Part shown: piece after piece, positions 9,819-17,765 of the stretch
Layout: each line of letters opens with the position of its first letter
How positions within the stretch are numbered: the first letter of the stretch is position 1
Position numbers and translations under genes: made by a program
Notes under the pieces: generated by a model
What the model was told of the DNA's origin: nothing
Database searches by the model: none
The model's input: the letters and a program-made list of their open reading frames with translations, nothing else
Assembly (NCBI RefSeq): GCF_017876405.1
Contig: NZ_JAGINW010000001.1
Location: 5,221,203 to 5,285,202 of the forward strand
Length of the DNA stretch: 64,000 nt
Reading direction: 5' to 3'
Origin: Kibdelosporangium banguiense
GTDB taxonomy: Bacteria; Actinomycetota; Actinomycetes; Mycobacteriales; Pseudonocardiaceae

Positions 9819-10504
9819 GCAACCCACATGACCACTCCTCGCTTGGGGCGTATGCCCTCGGCGTATTGACACCGCGTGAAGCGACCGAGGTCGAGGCCCA
9901 TCTGCGGTCCTGTCCGGACGGTCGTCGCGAGGTTGCTGATCTCGTCGGGCTACGGCGTGCGCTCGACACGGTGCCGCCGGAGGCGTTCATCGACGGCCCA
10001 CCGCCCGGTGGCGACCTGCTCCTGCAGCGGACGCTCCGTCAGGTGCGTGCCTCCGAAGGGCTGGCGCCGATCGCGGCCAAGCCGCCGATAGGGCGCAGGC
10101 TCGCCTCGGTGGCCGCGGCTCTCGTGATCGCCGGTGGCGCCCTCACCGGCGGCATCTTCATCGGTCAGGGCAACGAGCCGGCGGGGCCGCCGGGCATCGC
10201 GTTCCCGCAGACGACGGATCCGGGCTCGGGCGCCGTGATGGACATCAAGGTCGAGCCGCTGGCCGGCTGGGTGAAGGTGCACGCCAAGGTGTCCGGCATC
10301 AAGCAGGGCGAGCAGTGCCAGCTGATCGTCACCGCCAAGGACAACTCGCAGAAAAGCGCGGGCAGCTGGCTGGTGACCGAGAAGGGCGAGGGCGAAGGGA
10401 CCACTCTGGACGGTCCGGCCCTGGTCGCGCCGAAGGACGTCAAGTCGGTCGACGTGATCACCTTCGACGGCCGCAAGCTCGCGTCGGTGCCCGTCAACCT
10501 GTAG
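9815..10504 (+). CDS. Membrane anti-sigma factor with an altered zinc motif
   Basis: 229 residues starting at GTG 9815, translationally coupled to the sigma gene. The cytoplasmic N-terminal domain looks like a ZAS anti-sigma domain (LGAYALGVLTPREATEVEAHL). One membrane helix lies near 95-117 (LASVAAALVIAGGALTGGIF), with an RskA-like extracytoplasmic domain behind it. The ZAS motif H-x3-C-x2-C reads H29-LRS-C33-PD-G36, so the second cysteine is glycine and zinc binding is probably lost or altered. The partner sigma factor is the adjacent gene. Confidence 0.82.
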   Translation: MSNPHDHSSLGAYALGVLTPREATEVEAHLRSCPDGRREVADLVGLRRALDTVPPEAFIDGPPPGGDLLLQRTLRQVRASEGLAPIAAKPPIGRRLASVAAALVIAGGALTGGIFIGQGNEPAGPPGIAFPQTTDPGSGAVMDIKVEPLAGWVKVHAKVSGIKQGEQCQLIVTAKDNSQKSAGSWLVTEKGEGEGTTLDGPALVAPKDVKSVDVITFDGRKLASVPVNL

Positions 10505-10507
10505 CCG

Positions 10508-10951
10508 ATGTCTGCCAACCGGTACCGATTCCGCAGCTTGTGGCGGCTTTCGGTACCGGTTGACGACGTTTTCCAGGTGGTCACCGATCCGGGGAGCTAT
10601 CCCTTGTGGTGGCCTGACATCCATGGTGTCGGCCGGATCGACGACGACACGGCCGAAGTGGTGTGCAAGTCGGTTCTGCCGTATGCCTTGGTGTTCCGCC
10701 TGCATCGGGCCGAACAGGACCAGCGCGCAGGCCGGCTGCTGGTCGGGATGACCGGTGACCTCGAGGGTTTCTGCCGGTCCATTGTGGTGCAACGAGCTGC
10801 CTCGGTGACCTTGGAGATCACCCAGGACGTCGTTGTGAACAAACGCTTGCTACGACGGCTGGCACCGGTCGCGAGACCGGTGTTCCGCGCCAACCACGCC
10901 GCGATGATGTGGCGTGGCCAGCGCGGACTGCGCCGATTCCTCAGCTCTTGA
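10508..10951 (+). CDS. SRPBCC-fold protein (polyketide cyclase/dehydrase-like)
   Basis: 147 residues of START/SRPBCC type: N-terminal strand RFRSLWRLSVPVDDVFQVV, the 'YPLWWPDI' segment typical of the family, and a long C-terminal helix. The fold binds hydrophobic ligands; no specific activity can be assigned. The ATG lies 3 nt after the anti-sigma stop, so it is probably the last gene of the ECF operon. Its 3' end overlaps the convergent symporter gene by 11 bp. Confidence 0.7.
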   Translation: MSANRYRFRSLWRLSVPVDDVFQVVTDPGSYPLWWPDIHGVGRIDDDTAEVVCKSVLPYALVFRLHRAEQDQRAGRLLVGMTGDLEGFCRSIVVQRAASVTLEITQDVVVNKRLLRRLAPVARPVFRANHAAMMWRGQRGLRRFLSS

Positions 10952-12284
10952 CCGGCTCCGGCGTCTTGGCCGGCTGATCCTCGCCGTCCTCGCGGACCTC
11001 GTGTTCGTCGACCAATGTGGACTCGTCGAACGGGTCCTCACCGGACAGCACGCGCTGTGCCTTCTCGCGGTCGAACTCCTTGGTCCACGTTCCTAGCAGG
11101 ACCGTGGCGACCGCGTTGCCCGTGAAGTTGGTCAGCGCACGGGCCTCCGACATGAACCGGTCGATACCGACGATGATGCTGGTGCCGTCGACCAGTTCCG
11201 GGCGATGCGACGCCAGACCACCTTGGAGCGTCGCCAGGCCCGCGCCGGACACACCGGCCGCGCCCTTCGACGCGATCATCATGAACAGCAGCAATGTGAT
11301 CTGTTCGCCGAAGCTCAGCGGTGCGTTCATGGCATCGGCGATGAACAGCGACGCCATGGTCAGGTAGATCATCGTGCCGTCGAGGTTGAACGAGTAGCCG
11401 GTCGGCACCGTGATGCCGACGACCGGACGGCTTACGCCCACGTGCTCCATCTTCGCGATCAACCGCGGCAGCGCGCTCTCCGAGGACGACGTCGAGAAGA
11501 TCAACAGGTACTCGCGCGCCAGGTAGCGCATGAGCGAGAACAGGTTGATCCGCGAGACGGTCCACAGCAAGCCGGACAGAACGACCGCGATGAACAGGAC
11601 ACAGGTGATGTAGAAGCCCAGCATGATCACCAGGAGGCTGGTCAACGCCGTCCAGCCGGTTGCCCCGACCACCGCCGCTATCGCGCCGAACGCGCCGACC
11701 GGGGCCAGCCACATGATCATCGACAGGATCTTGAAGACCAGCCGCTGCAGGTGCCCGATGCCGCGCAGCACCGGCTTGCCCTTCTCGCCCAGTGCCTGCA
11801 GCGCGAAGCCGACCAGCAGGGACACCAGCAGTGTCTCCAGCACTTCGCCGCTGGTCAGGCCGGAGAACAGGGAGGTCGGGATGATGCCGAGGATGAACTG
11901 GGTGGTGTTCTCCTGGGCCTTGACCTGCACGTGCCCCGGCTGGAGGTTCAGCCCGTCACCCGGGTGCAGGATGTTGCCGACGATCAGGCCGATGGTCAGC
12001 GCGACGAAGGACATGGCGATGAAGTAGCCGATCGCCAGGCCGCCGACCTTGCCCACCCGCGCGGCCTGCCTGATCGAGCCGACACCGAGGACCAGCGTGC
12101 AGAAGATGATCGGGCTGATCATCATCTTGATGAGGTTGACGAAACCGTCACCGATCGGTTTGAGTGCGACGCCGGTCTTGGGGAAGGCGATGCCGACGAT
12201 GATGCCGAGGATGACGGCTATCACGACCGCGATGTAGAGGTAATGGGTGCGATCCCGGCGGGTACGCCCCTCAACAGTGGACAA
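10941..12284 (-). CDS. Dicarboxylate/amino acid:cation symporter (DctA/GltP family)
   Basis: 447 residues from a TTG at 12284 preceded by AGGAGG at 7 nt; the GTG at 12311 lacks such a site and adds ten unconserved residues. Eight membrane segments plus the re-entrant regions of the DAACS family are visible, including the serine-rich STSSSESALPRL motif of hairpin 1 and NLDGTMIYLTMA in TM7. The likely substrate is a C4-dicarboxylate or glutamate/aspartate, taken up with Na+ or H+. The divergent CitA/DcuS-type kinase and its response regulator probably control it, which favours dicarboxylates. Confidence 0.85.
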   Translation of the reverse strand: MSTVEGRTRRDRTHYLYIAVVIAVILGIIVGIAFPKTGVALKPIGDGFVNLIKMMISPIIFCTLVLGVGSIRQAARVGKVGGLAIGYFIAMSFVALTIGLIVGNILHPGDGLNLQPGHVQVKAQENTTQFILGIIPTSLFSGLTSGEVLETLLVSLLVGFALQALGEKGKPVLRGIGHLQRLVFKILSMIMWLAPVGAFGAIAAVVGATGWTALTSLLVIMLGFYITCVLFIAVVLSGLLWTVSRINLFSLMRYLAREYLLIFSTSSSESALPRLIAKMEHVGVSRPVVGITVPTGYSFNLDGTMIYLTMASLFIADAMNAPLSFGEQITLLLFMMIASKGAAGVSGAGLATLQGGLASHRPELVDGTSIIVGIDRFMSEARALTNFTGNAVATVLLGTWTKEFDREKAQRVLSGEDPFDESTLVDEHEVREDGEDQPAKTPEPVKS

Positions 12285-12398
12285 AACGGGCCTCCTGGGA
12301 AGGCAGGGCACGGCAGTTGGTTGTGCAGACTATGAGTGTCGATATGACGCTGGTCACGGTTGTGTTCATTTCGGTCGTGCTGCGGAGAGGTAACGGGC

Positions 12399-13964
12399 AT
12401 GCGTGAGTGGAGCCTGGCCCGCCAGCTGCTGGTGCTGCAGGCGGTGATCGTCGCCGTGATCGTCGCTGGTGGGTCGATCCTGGCCTATCTGGACGCGGCC
12501 AGCAGCACGAAGGACACCGCCGAGCGAGAGGTCATCGCGGTCGCCAAGTCGGTCGCGGACGCTCCGACGCTGCTCAGCGCCCTGTCCACGCCCAGGCCGA
12601 CGGAGGTTCTGCAGCCGTTCGCCGAACGGGTCCGCCTCGACACCGGCGTCGACTTCATCACGATCATGGACCCGAACGGCATCCGGTTCACCCACCCGAA
12701 CCCGTCGCAGATCGGCGGGCATTTCCTGGGCAACACCTCGGACGCGCTGGCCGGGAAGGTGCTCACGGAGACGTTCGCGGGCACACTCGGCCCGTCGGTC
12801 CGGGCAGTGGTGCCGGTTTTGTCATCCGATCGTGTGGTGGCCATGGTCGCGGTCGGCATCACGGTCCAGGCGATCGCCGAAGACCTCCAAGCCCGGCTTT
12901 TCGGTCTGATCGTCGTCGCCGCGGCGGCGCTGGCCGTCGGCACGGTCGGCACGTATCTGGTCAGCGCCCGGTTGCGTCGGCAGACGCGGGGGATGGGTCC
13001 GCAGCGGCTGAGCCGGATGATCGACTACCACGAGTCGATCCTGCACGCGGTGCACGAAGGCCTGCTGCTGCTCGACAAGACCGGAACAGTGACCTTGTGC
13101 AACGACGCCGCGCGCGACCTGCTGGGTGTCCCGGAGGACGTGGAAGGCCGCAAACTGGACGATCTCGGACTGCCTTCGTCCCTTGTGGACGGTCTGTTGT
13201 CCGACGGCCCGGTGCGCGACGAGATCCACGTGACCGACCGGCGCGTGCTCGTGGTGAACAAGTCCGAGATCCGGGCGCACGGTGCGGTGGTCACGTTGCG
13301 GGACCACACTGATCTGCAGGCGCTCACCGGTGAACTCGACTCAGTGAAGGGATTCGCCGAGTCGCTTCGCTCTCAGGCGCATGAGGCCGCGAATCGGCTC
13401 CACACCGTGGTTTCATTGATCGAATTGGAACGGACCGACGAAGCGGTGCGGTTCGTCACCGACGAATTGGAGATAGCCCAGCGACTGACCGATCGAGTGG
13501 TCGACGCGGTCAATGAGCCCGTCCTTGCGGCACTATTGCTGGGAAAGACGGCTGAGGCCAGCGAGCGCGGTGTGGAACTGGTGATCACGCCCGATACCCA
13601 GATCGACGAGAGTATGTTGCCGGGCAGGGATTTGGTGACGATCCTGGGCAATCTGATCGACAACGCGATGGATGCCGCGGTCGACGGCGAGGGAGCGCCG
13701 AAAGTCTTTGTCACCGTGCAGAAATCGTCGGCGGAGTTGCTCATGCGGGTCGCGGACACCGGCCGGGGACTGGACGAAGAGGCTTCCAGGGCAGCGTTTT
13801 CCCGTGGCTGGTCCACCAAGGACGACAATCGCGGACTCGGGCTGGCCTTGGTGGGGCAGACCGTCCGGCGTTACGGCGGATCCATTGAGCTCAGTCAGGA
13901 CGTCGGGGCCGTTTTCACGGTCCGGATACCGGTCGAGATGCCCGTGGAGCAGGGCGCAGGGTGA
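12399..13964 (+). CDS. Sensor histidine kinase, CitA/DcuS family
   Basis: 521 residues from ATG 12399 (GGAGAGG upstream). Two membrane helices (about 9-30 and 168-190) enclose a periplasmic sensory domain of the PAS-like CitA/DcuS type. A cytoplasmic PAS domain follows. The dimerisation region ANRLHTVVSLIELE carries the phospho-acceptor histidine in the form seen in CitA/DcuS kinases. The ATPase domain shows NLIDNAMDA (N box), DTGRGLD (G1) and NRGLGLALV (G2). Divergent from the symporter gene, it probably senses the transported carboxylate. Confidence 0.88.
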   Translation: MREWSLARQLLVLQAVIVAVIVAGGSILAYLDAASSTKDTAEREVIAVAKSVADAPTLLSALSTPRPTEVLQPFAERVRLDTGVDFITIMDPNGIRFTHPNPSQIGGHFLGNTSDALAGKVLTETFAGTLGPSVRAVVPVLSSDRVVAMVAVGITVQAIAEDLQARLFGLIVVAAAALAVGTVGTYLVSARLRRQTRGMGPQRLSRMIDYHESILHAVHEGLLLLDKTGTVTLCNDAARDLLGVPEDVEGRKLDDLGLPSSLVDGLLSDGPVRDEIHVTDRRVLVVNKSEIRAHGAVVTLRDHTDLQALTGELDSVKGFAESLRSQAHEAANRLHTVVSLIELERTDEAVRFVTDELEIAQRLTDRVVDAVNEPVLAALLLGKTAEASERGVELVITPDTQIDESMLPGRDLVTILGNLIDNAMDAAVDGEGAPKVFVTVQKSSAELLMRVADTGRGLDEEASRAAFSRGWSTKDDNRGLGLALVGQTVRRYGGSIELSQDVGAVFTVRIPVEMPVEQGAG

Positions 13965-14109
13965 TGACCCGATCATCGGGTGCAGAATGTCGCGGCGCGT
14001 GTCGGTTCGATTTCGTTTCGTATTACTGGGGCGCCCCAGTTCTGGTGTGCGGCACCGGTGGGAGAGACTGTGCAGCGGTGGGCGCGGGCCCCACTGTGAG
14101 GCTGTCGAG

Positions 14110-14781
14110 ATGATCAGGGTTCTGGTGGTCGAGGACGACCCCGTCGCGGCTGACGCGCACAAGCTGTACGTGCAGCGCGTCGCGGGCTTCGAGGTGTCCG
14201 GAGTCGCCCATACGGGTGCTGAGGCGATGCGTTTCGTCGAGCAGCACCCGATCGATCTCCTGCTGCTGGACCTGTATTTGCCCGACGCGCACGGCCTGCA
14301 GATCTGCCGCGCTCTGCGAGCGGCGAATCACTCGATCGACGTCATCGCAGTCACCTCGGCGCGCGATCTGCAGATGGTGAAGGCCGCGGTCTCGGCAGGA
14401 GTGGTCCAGTACCTGCTGAAGCCATTCACCTTCGCGACACTCAGGGACAAACTTGAGCGTTACGCTCTCTTCCGCGACACAGTCACCGGGGAAGCGGCGG
14501 GTCAGGAAGAAGTCGATCGCGCGCTGGCGACATTGCGCGGTACCGACGGCATCGGCCTGCCGAAGGGCATGAGCGCGGACACGCTCGACTCGGTGATCGC
14601 GGCATTGCGGGAGACACCGGACGGATTGTCGGCGGTCGGCGCGGCATCGGCTGTGGGCATTTCCCGCGTGACGGCAAGGCGCTATCTGGAGCACCTTGCC
14701 GACACGGGAACGGCGGTCCGAAGGCCGCAGTACGGCCAGGTGGGCCGGCCGGAGCTGTTCTACAAACTCGCCGCTAACTAG
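14110..14781 (+). CDS. Response regulator, CitB/DcuR family
   Basis: 223 residues from ATG 14110. The receiver domain has the acidic pair VVEDDP, the phosphorylated aspartate in LLLLDLYLPDAHG, T in VIAVTSA and K in LLKPFTF. The C-terminal half has the CitB-type helix-turn-helix (SAVGISRVTARRYLEHL). It follows the kinase after 145 nt containing a small palindrome (ACCCGATCATCGGGT near 13975), so the two may be transcribed together with some attenuation. Target: most likely the symporter gene. Confidence 0.87.
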   Translation: MIRVLVVEDDPVAADAHKLYVQRVAGFEVSGVAHTGAEAMRFVEQHPIDLLLLDLYLPDAHGLQICRALRAANHSIDVIAVTSARDLQMVKAAVSAGVVQYLLKPFTFATLRDKLERYALFRDTVTGEAAGQEEVDRALATLRGTDGIGLPKGMSADTLDSVIAALRETPDGLSAVGAASAVGISRVTARRYLEHLADTGTAVRRPQYGQVGRPELFYKLAAN

Positions 14782-14968
14782 GCAGATCGAACACGCCCAG
14801 CTTCTGGCCCTTGGTGTGCGAGTCCCATTCGGCGTGGGTGAAGGAAAGCGTGCCCGCGCCGGGCCGGTTCGAGTTGCGTACCAGGACTTCGGTGTCGGTC
14901 AGCATGACCTCCACGCAGTTGTTTCCGTTCGACGAGAACTTGGTCCATACGTTTGGCTGCAGGGCCAT
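14774..14968 (-). CDS. DUF397 protein
   Basis: About 64 residues from ATG 14968, placed 4 nt after the stop of the XRE gene; an upstream in-frame start at 15007 would overlap that gene. WTKFSSNGNNCVEV, VRNSNRPGAGTLSFT and the WDSHTKGQKLGVFD end are typical of DUF397. Such small proteins are encoded beside XRE/DUF5753 regulators across actinomycetes and are thought to work with them, possibly as a toxin-antitoxin-like or developmental switch. Biochemical function unknown. Confidence 0.82.
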   Translation of the reverse strand: MALQPNVWTKFSSNGNNCVEVMLTDTEVLVRNSNRPGAGTLSFTHAEWDSHTKGQKLGVFDLPS

Positions 14969-14972
14969 CAGA

Positions 14973-15830
14973 TCACCCGATTCGCCGACGATTGCTGAAG
15001 TCCTCAATCATATCGACGCTAGTCAACGGGTCGAAAGCCTTGAGCTTGACATCCTCGAAGTTGCGAATCGCCTCGACGACGAGTGGGTCGCGATCGAAGA
15101 ACAGTTCGCCCATGGTCGTGTCCGCACTGGCGATCTCGGAGATCTTGTGGTCGAACTTGTAGATCGTGACCGTGGCACCAAGTGAGTAGTGCTCGCGGGT
15201 GTCCAGCGGCAGGATCTGAACCGTGACGTTCTGCTGCGCCCGGCAGAGTTGGGCGACATGCTGGAGCTGACTTGACATCACCTTCCGGCCGCCGATGTTC
15301 TTGTGCAGAGCGGCTTCGCTGACGACCACCCAGAGGCCAAGGGGTTGCTGCGGGCGAGTCAGGACTGCGCCCAGGGTCAGCCGGAAGTTCAGATAGATTT
15401 CCAGCTTTTCCGCGAGGTGGCCGGTCGGGGCCAGGATTGCGCGCGCGTAGTCCCTTGTCTGCAGGACCCCAGGGAACATCTCGGGGCTGTAGTAGCGGAT
15501 GGTGCGCGCAGCTTTGATCAAGTCGGCGGCACGCCGTTGGTGCGCCTGGATACCTCCGCCGCCAGGCACTCGCCCCGCTGATCTGTGTGCCTCCCGGTTG
15601 ACTTCCTTCAGATCGTCGGCCTGGTCATCAGGCGCGTGGTACAGATCGAGCAGTGCGGCCAGGTCGGCGTGCCGGACCCGGGTCCGGCCCTGCTCCATGT
15701 TGCTGATGGTCGTGATCGTGTAGCCGAGTCTCTCCGCAGCGGCTTCTCTGCCCAGGCCAACCTCGGTCCGCATCCGCTTGAGCGTCGCGCCGACCTGGAT
15801 ACGTTCCGCGGTCCGCAGCTGACCTGACAT
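14973..15830 (-). CDS. XRE-family regulator with DUF5753 domain
   Basis: 285 residues. An N-terminal Cro/CI helix-turn-helix spans about residues 12-68 (RTEVGLGREAAAERLGYTI...MEQGRTRV). A DUF5753 sensor domain follows from about 100 (YYSPEMFPGVLQTRDYARAI...). This is the WhiJ-like class that occurs in many copies in actinomycetes, paired with DUF397 genes. The DUF397 gene starts 4 nt after its stop. Divergent from a small conserved-looking gene, with short inverted repeats between that may be its operators. Confidence 0.87.
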   Translation of the reverse strand: MSGQLRTAERIQVGATLKRMRTEVGLGREAAAERLGYTITTISNMEQGRTRVRHADLAALLDLYHAPDDQADDLKEVNREAHRSAGRVPGGGGIQAHQRRAADLIKAARTIRYYSPEMFPGVLQTRDYARAILAPTGHLAEKLEIYLNFRLTLGAVLTRPQQPLGLWVVVSEAALHKNIGGRKVMSSQLQHVAQLCRAQQNVTVQILPLDTREHYSLGATVTIYKFDHKISEIASADTTMGELFFDRDPLVVEAIRNFEDVKLKAFDPLTSVDMIEDFSNRRRIG

Positions 15831-15863
15831 CCGACATTCACTCCTTCGGGTACGACCGCATTG

Positions 15864-15907
15864 CGTAATCGCACTTTACGATGTTGGCGCTTGTGAGCGC
15901 TTATGAT
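15864..15907. promoter_or_regulatory. Candidate operators between the XRE gene and the divergent small gene
   Basis: Two short perfect inverted repeats: CGTAA-N7-TTACG (15864-15880) and GCGCT-TGTG-AGCGC (15887-15900). The second abuts a TATGAT -10-like hexamer (15902-15907) directed towards the small + strand gene. They are suitably placed for autoregulation by the XRE protein, but each arm is only 5 bp. Confidence 0.4.
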
Positions 15908-15941
15908 GAGCGTAGCAGAGGTTCTTGGAGGGAGTCAGCGC

Positions 15942-16154
15942 ATGTCCAGCAATGGGATTCAGGTCGGTGCCTGGGTGAAGATCGAAGGGGAGTGCGAGAT
16001 CGAGTACCGCGTGACCGGTGACGAGGTCGAGTTCTCGTTCGGCGGCCGGATGAACGGGTTCGACATCCTGGCGACCGAGCGCGGTCTCGACCGGCTGCTG
16101 ACCGCCGGGAACGAGGCGCTGCGGGAGATGCGCTCGGCCGCCGTGAAGGACTGA
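15942..16154 (+). CDS. Small protein of unknown function
   Basis: 70 residues from ATG 15942, preceded by GGAGGGAG. It contains VGAWVKIEGECEIEYRVTGDEVEFSFGG, suggesting a small beta-sheet, then a C-terminal helix (LDRLLTAGNEALREM). No motif recognised. Its divergent placement opposite the XRE/DUF397 pair suggests it is the third member of that module, as small genes often are at WhiJ-type loci. Confidence 0.6.
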   Translation: MSSNGIQVGAWVKIEGECEIEYRVTGDEVEFSFGGRMNGFDILATERGLDRLLTAGNEALREMRSAAVKD

Positions 16155-16327
16155 GTCGTGTTCAGATGTCCCGGTCGAAGAGAGTCTGCCCCGGCCCGGA
16201 GGCAGGAGTCGGACTTCCGTGGCGCCAGGGGTGCGATCCGGCCCTGCTGTCGCGATCGGACATCTGGAACACGACCTGGTGGAGGTGGCGGATCCGGCTC
16301 ACCGGGCCGGGTCCGCCGCTTGTGGCG

Positions 16328-17506
16328 TCACGACCGTTGCCACTGTTGGTTCCATTCGGTGCTGCACTCGTGGACCACGGCGTTCTTGCCGGCGATGGCC
16401 AGGCACAGGTCCGGATTCCGGGCCGGGCGCAGCCGTTCCCACATCACTCCTTCGTGGTGCCAATGATTTTCGATCAGCCATTGCTGGGCCGCGGAGCCGG
16501 TGCATTCGGCCTGGATCACGTCGCTGTCGGTGTCAGTGGGCACGGTCAGGCAGAGTGCGTTTTGCGTGGTCAGTTGCAGGGCGCAGTCATCCGGCCGGGA
16601 GCCGGTCCCGAGACGGGCGGTGAATGTGACCGACGGCGACGACTGCGGGAGATCGGCGACGAACACATTCTCGTCAAGCCGATTCACCGATGCCGCCAGG
16701 CGAAGCTTCGAATGATGGTTCTGCCATGCCGCGGTTTCGCCGTCGGCGAGGCAGAAAACATTCGGGATGGCCGGGCTGGGAAGTTCGTTGTTCATCAACG
16801 CGGGCAATCCCGCACCACCGGCCACGAAGAGTGCGGCCGCAATGAACAGGGCGATGCCAAGACGAGGTGCTGTCCAGCGGTGGACCGGCTCGGGTGTCAA
16901 AACCTTCGGATCGGGTGGATACGGGTGGCCGGGCAAACTGATCCACCCGGTCGTGGTGGTTTCCTTCACCGAGAAGTGGGCCGGCCGGAAGGTCGCCGCA
17001 TCGGTTTCGGCGCTGTGCCGGACGACATCGTCGAAGAACCACGGCGAGACGATCAGCGCGAGGACGTCGCGCGACTCCGCAAGCGCTTTCCTCAGGGGAG
17101 GCGCCTCCAGCAGCCTGAAGGTCAGGTTCACCGACGCCGAGGTCGCGCCGTGGTCGTCGAATTCGACCTCACCCGCGTTCAGCGCCATCCGCAAGCGCAT
17201 CTGTTCGGCGAACGGGTGAGTGGCATTGTGCGTGTAGAGAGCCTGTGTCAATGCCGCGGGGAGCGCGTCGACGAATGGCGCTTTCGGCAGATGTCCCGGA
17301 GCGGTGATGAAGACACCGTCACCCCGGTCTTCGGCTATACACTCCGCCCACGGGATGCCCGCTCGATCGAATGCCTGTTCCAGTGCCCGATAGAGACCGT
17401 CCCGCACGGCGACTTGGTCTTTGTTGGTGCGATGCAGGGTGCCGAATCCCGTCACATCCACAACGAGGATTATTCGATGCGCGGCCGGTTGCCGCCGCTG
17501 TCTCAT
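16328..17506 (-). CDS. Membrane protein: class III cyclase-like domain plus ricin-like tail
   Basis: 392 residues. Residues 10-165 resemble a class III nucleotidyl cyclase: first strand IILVVDVTGFG with metal-type D17, AEDRGDGVFIT with D63, and SASVNLTFRLLE with N127/R131 in the positions of the transition-state pair. A single membrane helix follows at 214-236. The extracytoplasmic tail holds two ricin-type beta-trefoil signatures (LCLTV...AAQQW and LCLAI...NQQW). This gives a cytoplasmic cyclase-like domain joined to a possible glycan-binding sensor. Whether it makes a cyclic nucleotide is unknown. The start ATG is preceded by GGGGGAA. Confidence 0.6.
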   Translation of the reverse strand: MRQRRQPAAHRIILVVDVTGFGTLHRTNKDQVAVRDGLYRALEQAFDRAGIPWAECIAEDRGDGVFITAPGHLPKAPFVDALPAALTQALYTHNATHPFAEQMRLRMALNAGEVEFDDHGATSASVNLTFRLLEAPPLRKALAESRDVLALIVSPWFFDDVVRHSAETDAATFRPAHFSVKETTTTGWISLPGHPYPPDPKVLTPEPVHRWTAPRLGIALFIAAALFVAGGAGLPALMNNELPSPAIPNVFCLADGETAAWQNHHSKLRLAASVNRLDENVFVADLPQSSPSVTFTARLGTGSRPDDCALQLTTQNALCLTVPTDTDSDVIQAECTGSAAQQWLIENHWHHEGVMWERLRPARNPDLCLAIAGKNAVVHECSTEWNQQWQRS

Positions 17507-17765
17507 TTGTTCCCCCTTGACATCGACTGCCTGCTGGATAAGGGAAGCATCTTACGAGCAGGTGCCAATGGTGTCGATTTCGCCGAGGGGAAGGCCGCTT
17601 ACATCATGTACGTTTCTTTGCCGACCGGCTCGCCTTCCTTCGCTCGGAGTGCTGACACCATTACGACATCAGTGGCGGCGAACATCGCGGCGGCTACGAA
17701 TCGGATATGGCTCTGATATGGCCGAACACGAATGGATGGACTCATCCGTTTGACCGGCCGTGGCG

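Noticed and set aside
16166..17716. 516-codon + strand frame opposite the cyclase-like gene
   Set aside because: No recognisable domain, atypical composition, and it lies entirely opposite a gene with clear motifs and a ribosome site.
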